A DNA stretch of 9,197 nucleotides, taken from assembly GCA_947456915.1 (NCBI GenBank), contig CANGUQ010000129.1, positions 1-9,197 on the forward strand, read 5' to 3'. Positions 6,314-9,197 of this stretch are shown here, in pieces. The first letter of the stretch is position 1; each line of letters starts with the position of its first letter. This DNA is from Betaproteobacteria bacterium. Lineage in GTDB: Bacteria > Pseudomonadota > Gammaproteobacteria > Burkholderiales > CAIKXV01. The position numbers were made by a program, and so were the translations under genes. The notes beneath the pieces are model-generated. The model was not told the DNA's origin, searched no databases, and was given only the letters and a program-made list of their open reading frames with translations.

Positions 6314-9197
6314 ATGTCTGCCCTCGCCTTCGCCACTGCCCGGCCACCGGCCGGCGACCGAGCCCCGGGACGTTGCACGCCGGCGCGCGTGCTGTTGCGC
6401 TGGCTCGGTCTGCTGCTGCTCGTCGCGCTGGGTGCAGCGCTGCCGCCGTCGCCCGCGCACGCGCAGGGTCAGCCGCCGCTGCCGGCAGGGGTCGTGCGCG
6501 GCCCGAGCGTGGAAGGCATCACCGAGTACCGGCTGGCGAACGGGCTGCGCGTGCTGCTGTTCCCCGACGCGTCGAGCGCGACGTTCATGGCCAACATCAC
6601 CTATCTGGTCGGTTCGCGCCACGAGAACTACGGCGAGCGCGGCATGGCGCACCTGCTCGAGCACCTGCTGTTCCGCCGCTCGAAGCTGCACCCGAACGTG
6701 TCCAAGGCGATCGCCGAACGCGGCGCCTCCGCCAACGGCACCACGTGGAACGACCGCACGAACTACTTCGCCACGCTGGCGGCGAACGACGACAACCTGC
6801 GCTGGGTGATCGAACTGGAAGCCGATCGCATGGTGAACGCGGCGATCACCCGCGAGGAACTCGATCCCGAGATGTCGGTCGTGAGAAACGAGTTCGAATC
6901 GGGCGAGAACAGCCCGATCCGCGTGCTGGTGCAGCGGGTGGCCTCCACCGCCTACCTCTGGCACAACTACGGCAACAACACGATCGGTGCGCGCTCGGAC
7001 ATCGAGAACGTGCCGATCGAGCGGCTGGAAGCGTTCTATCGCCGCTACTACCAGCCCGACAACGCGGTGCTGCTGCTCGCGGGCCGGTTCGACGAGACGC
7101 TTGCGCTGCAGCTGATTGCCAGGCACTTCGGCGCCATCCCGGCACCGGCGCGCAAGCTGATCGACACCTACACGGTGGAGCCGACACAGGACGGCGAGCG
7201 GCAGGTGATGCTGCGCCGGATCGGCGACGTGCAGGCGGTGGTCGCCGCGTATCACATCCCGCCGGCCGCGCACCCCGATGCCGCCGCCGTCGATCTGCTG
7301 GTCGACACGCTGACCACGCCGCCGGCCGGTCGCCTGTTTCGCGAACTGGTCGACGCCAAGCGTGCCGTGTCGGTGTTCGGCTTCGACCAGCAGCTGCGCG
7401 AGCCCGGAATCGTGATGTTCGGTGCACAGCTCACCGTCGACCAGTCGCTCGACGCCGCGCGTGCCGCGATGATCGACACGCTGGAGAACCTGCGGCGCAA
7501 GCCGATCACCGACGAGGAGGTGGAACGGGTGCGCATCGCGCAGCTGCGCCGCTACGACGAGATCCTCGCCAACCCCGCCGCGCTCGGCCGCACGATGAGC
7601 GAGTGGATCGCGGTCGGCGACTGGCGGATGTTCTTCCTGCACCGCGACCGTCTGCGCAAGGTCAGCGCCGCCGACGTGAACCGCGTCGCGCAGGCCTACT
7701 TCCGACAGGCCAACCGCACCGTCGGCATGTTCGTGCCCGAGGCGAAGCCCGAGCGCGCGGAGATCCCGCGCGCGCCCGACCTCGCCGAACTGCTGCGCGA
7801 CTTCAAGGGCGACACCGCGCTCGCCGCCGGCGAGACGTTCGACCCCTCGCCGCGCAACATCGAGAAGCGCACGGTGCGCCACACGCTGCCGGTCGGATTG
7901 CAGGCAGTGCTGCTGCCGCGACGCACGCGCGGCGAGACGGTAAACTTCCAGCTCACGCTTCGTTTCGGCGACGAGAAGGCGGTGTTCGGACGCGGCACCG
8001 AGGCCTCGTTCACCGCCTCGCTGCTCATGCGCGGCACCCGCGGGCTGGACCGCCAGCAGCTGCAGGATGCGTTCAACAAGCTGCGCGCGCAGGTCTCGGT
8101 GAGTGGCGGACCGACGTCGGTCACCGTGAGCGGCCAGACGATCCGCCGCGAACTGCCGGCGGTGCTGGAACTGATCGCGCGCGTGCTGCGCGAGCCGACC
8201 TTCCCGGAGCGCGATCTCGAGGAGATGCGAGCGGAGACCTTCGCCGCGATCGATCGCCAGCGCACCGACCCCGCGGCGCTGGGCGCGCTCGCGTTCAACC
8301 GTCACTTCAACACCCACCCGCGAGGCGACATCCGCTACTTCGGCACCCTCGACGAGCAGCTCGCCGAGACGCGGGCGGTGACACTCGCGGGCGTGCGCGA
8401 TTTCCACCGCCGCTTCTACGGTGCCTCGAAGGGCGAGTTCGCGGCCGTCGGCGACTTCGACGACCAGGCCGTGGTGACGCTGCTCGACCGGCTGCTCGGC
8501 GACTGGCCAAGCCCGGCGCGCTACGAGCGCGTACCCACCGTGCACGCCGACATCGCGCCCGTGCGCATCGTGATCGAGACGCCGGATCGGGCGAACGCGC
8601 TGTTTCGCATCGGCATGAACCTGCCGCTGCGTGTGGACGATCCGGATTACCCGGCGCTGCTGCTGGGCGAGCAGCTGCTCGGGGGCGGCTTCCTGAGTTC
8701 GCGACTGGCGCAGCGCGTGCGCCACAACGAAGGCCTGTCGTACTCGATCTGGGCGCAGATCGCCGCCGGCAGCCTCGATCGCAGCGGCGCCTTCCTCGCC
8801 GGGGCGATCTTCGCACCGGAGAACGTCGACCGGCTCGAGCGCGCCGTGCGCGAGGAACTGGAGAAGGCGCTCGCCGGCGGCTTCACCGCCGAGGAGGTGG
8901 CGAGCGCGAAGTCGGGCTACCTGCAGTCGGTACGCGTGGCACGCTCCTCCGACGCGCGACTGGTCGGCGCCCTTGCCACCAACCAGTTCCTCGGGCGCAC
9001 CTACGCGTTCCAGGAGCAGCTCGATGCGCAGGTGGCCGCAACCACGCCGCAGCAGATCGTCGAAGCGCTGCGCCGTCACCTCGACCTGTCCCGGCTCACC
9101 ACCGTGATCGCCGGCGACTTCGCCGGCAGTGCCGGGCGAGCGCCGAGCGTGCGCGCCGCGCAGCAGCCGGCTGCGGAGACCGCGGGCGGCGGCGCCA
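6314..9197 (+). CDS. Periplasmic M16 (insulinase/pitrilysin) zinc peptidase, 3' partial
   Basis: The frame is open from here to the window end (961 codons) and is probably near its stop, given the Ala/Gly/Pro-rich tail. A signal peptide is seen: a long Arg-containing n-region, hydrophobic core at residues 31-43, and a likely signal peptidase I cut after AHA at 48-50. The zinc motif HLLEH is at 113-117, and the third ligand E193 (in RNEFE) lies 76 residues on, as the M16 pattern demands. The second half repeats the fold without HxxEH, so only the first half is catalytic. In that half R803 and Y810 (R-x6-Y, with GLSY) match the conserved substrate-binding Arg/Tyr pair. It is a two-half single chain expected to degrade peptides in the periplasm. 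The start is uncertain: an in-frame ATG at 6248 adds 22 residues, and a GTG at 6389 would give a more compact signal peptide. None has a good ribosome binding site. Confidence 0.93.
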   Translation, partial: MSALAFATARPPAGDRAPGRCTPARVLLRWLGLLLLVALGAALPPSPAHAQGQPPLPAGVVRGPSVEGITEYRLANGLRVLLFPDASSATFMANITYLVGSRHENYGERGMAHLLEHLLFRRSKLHPNVSKAIAERGASANGTTWNDRTNYFATLAANDDNLRWVIELEADRMVNAAITREELDPEMSVVRNEFESGENSPIRVLVQRVASTAYLWHNYGNNTIGARSDIENVPIERLEAFYRRYYQPDNAVLLLAGRFDETLALQLIARHFGAIPAPARKLIDTYTVEPTQDGERQVMLRRIGDVQAVVAAYHIPPAAHPDAAAVDLLVDTLTTPPAGRLFRELVDAKRAVSVFGFDQQLREPGIVMFGAQLTVDQSLDAARAAMIDTLENLRRKPITDEEVERVRIAQLRRYDEILANPAALGRTMSEWIAVGDWRMFFLHRDRLRKVSAADVNRVAQAYFRQANRTVGMFVPEAKPERAEIPRAPDLAELLRDFKGDTALAAGETFDPSPRNIEKRTVRHTLPVGLQAVLLPRRTRGETVNFQLTLRFGDEKAVFGRGTEASFTASLLMRGTRGLDRQQLQDAFNKLRAQVSVSGGPTSVTVSGQTIRRELPAVLELIARVLREPTFPERDLEEMRAETFAAIDRQRTDPAALGALAFNRHFNTHPRGDIRYFGTLDEQLAETRAVTLAGVRDFHRRFYGASKGEFAAVGDFDDQAVVTLLDRLLGDWPSPARYERVPTVHADIAPVRIVIETPDRANALFRIGMNLPLRVDDPDYPALLLGEQLLGGGFLSSRLAQRVRHNEGLSYSIWAQIAAGSLDRSGAFLAGAIFAPENVDRLERAVREELEKALAGGFTAEEVASAKSGYLQSVRVARSSDARLVGALATNQFLGRTYAFQEQLDAQVAATTPQQIVEALRRHLDLSRLTTVIAGDFAGSAGRAPSVRAAQQPAAETAGGGA

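Noticed and set aside
6275..9079. A 934-codon open frame on the minus strand opposite the M16 peptidase
   Set aside because: The plus strand encodes a clear M16 peptidase with zinc motif and correct spacing. The antisense product is His/Arg/Ala-rich with no family motif, as expected opposite a GC-rich gene.

Overview
The window is a 9.2 kb piece of a very GC-rich bacterial chromosome (strong G/C bias at third codon positions, long spurious ORFs on the opposite strands). The protein families and the lipoprotein and Sec-type signal peptides point to a Gram-negative proteobacterium, most likely gamma- or betaproteobacterial. This is inferred from style; no marker gene is present. No RNA gene, CRISPR array, insertion sequence or phage gene is visible.

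Layout, left to right: (1) the 5'-truncated end of a lipoprotein alpha/beta-hydrolase (esterase-like), + strand, 2-814; (2) an MmgE/PrpD-family enzyme, + strand, 902-2323; (3) a 455-residue multi-span membrane protein resembling the ion-transporter (ArsB/NhaD/DASS-like) fold, - strand, 2385-3752, convergent with the enzyme; (4) a 259-residue multi-span membrane protein, + strand, 3856-4635, divergent from (3), which on my reading is an internal duplication of a GlpM-like module; (5) an amidase-signature hydrolase, - strand, 4770-6053; (6) a single-chain periplasmic M16 zinc peptidase with signal peptide, + strand, from about 6314 and running off the right end.

Genes alternate in direction, giving two divergent control regions (3753-3855 and 6054-6313) and two convergent ends (2324-2384 and 4636-4769). 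No gap without a gene exceeds 300 bases; the largest is the 260 bp at 6054-6313. There is no obvious shared pathway. The set looks like ordinary chromosomal small-molecule hydrolases, transport-like membrane proteins and envelope proteolysis. The least described content is the pair of divergent membrane proteins in the middle, above all the duplicated GlpM-like protein.
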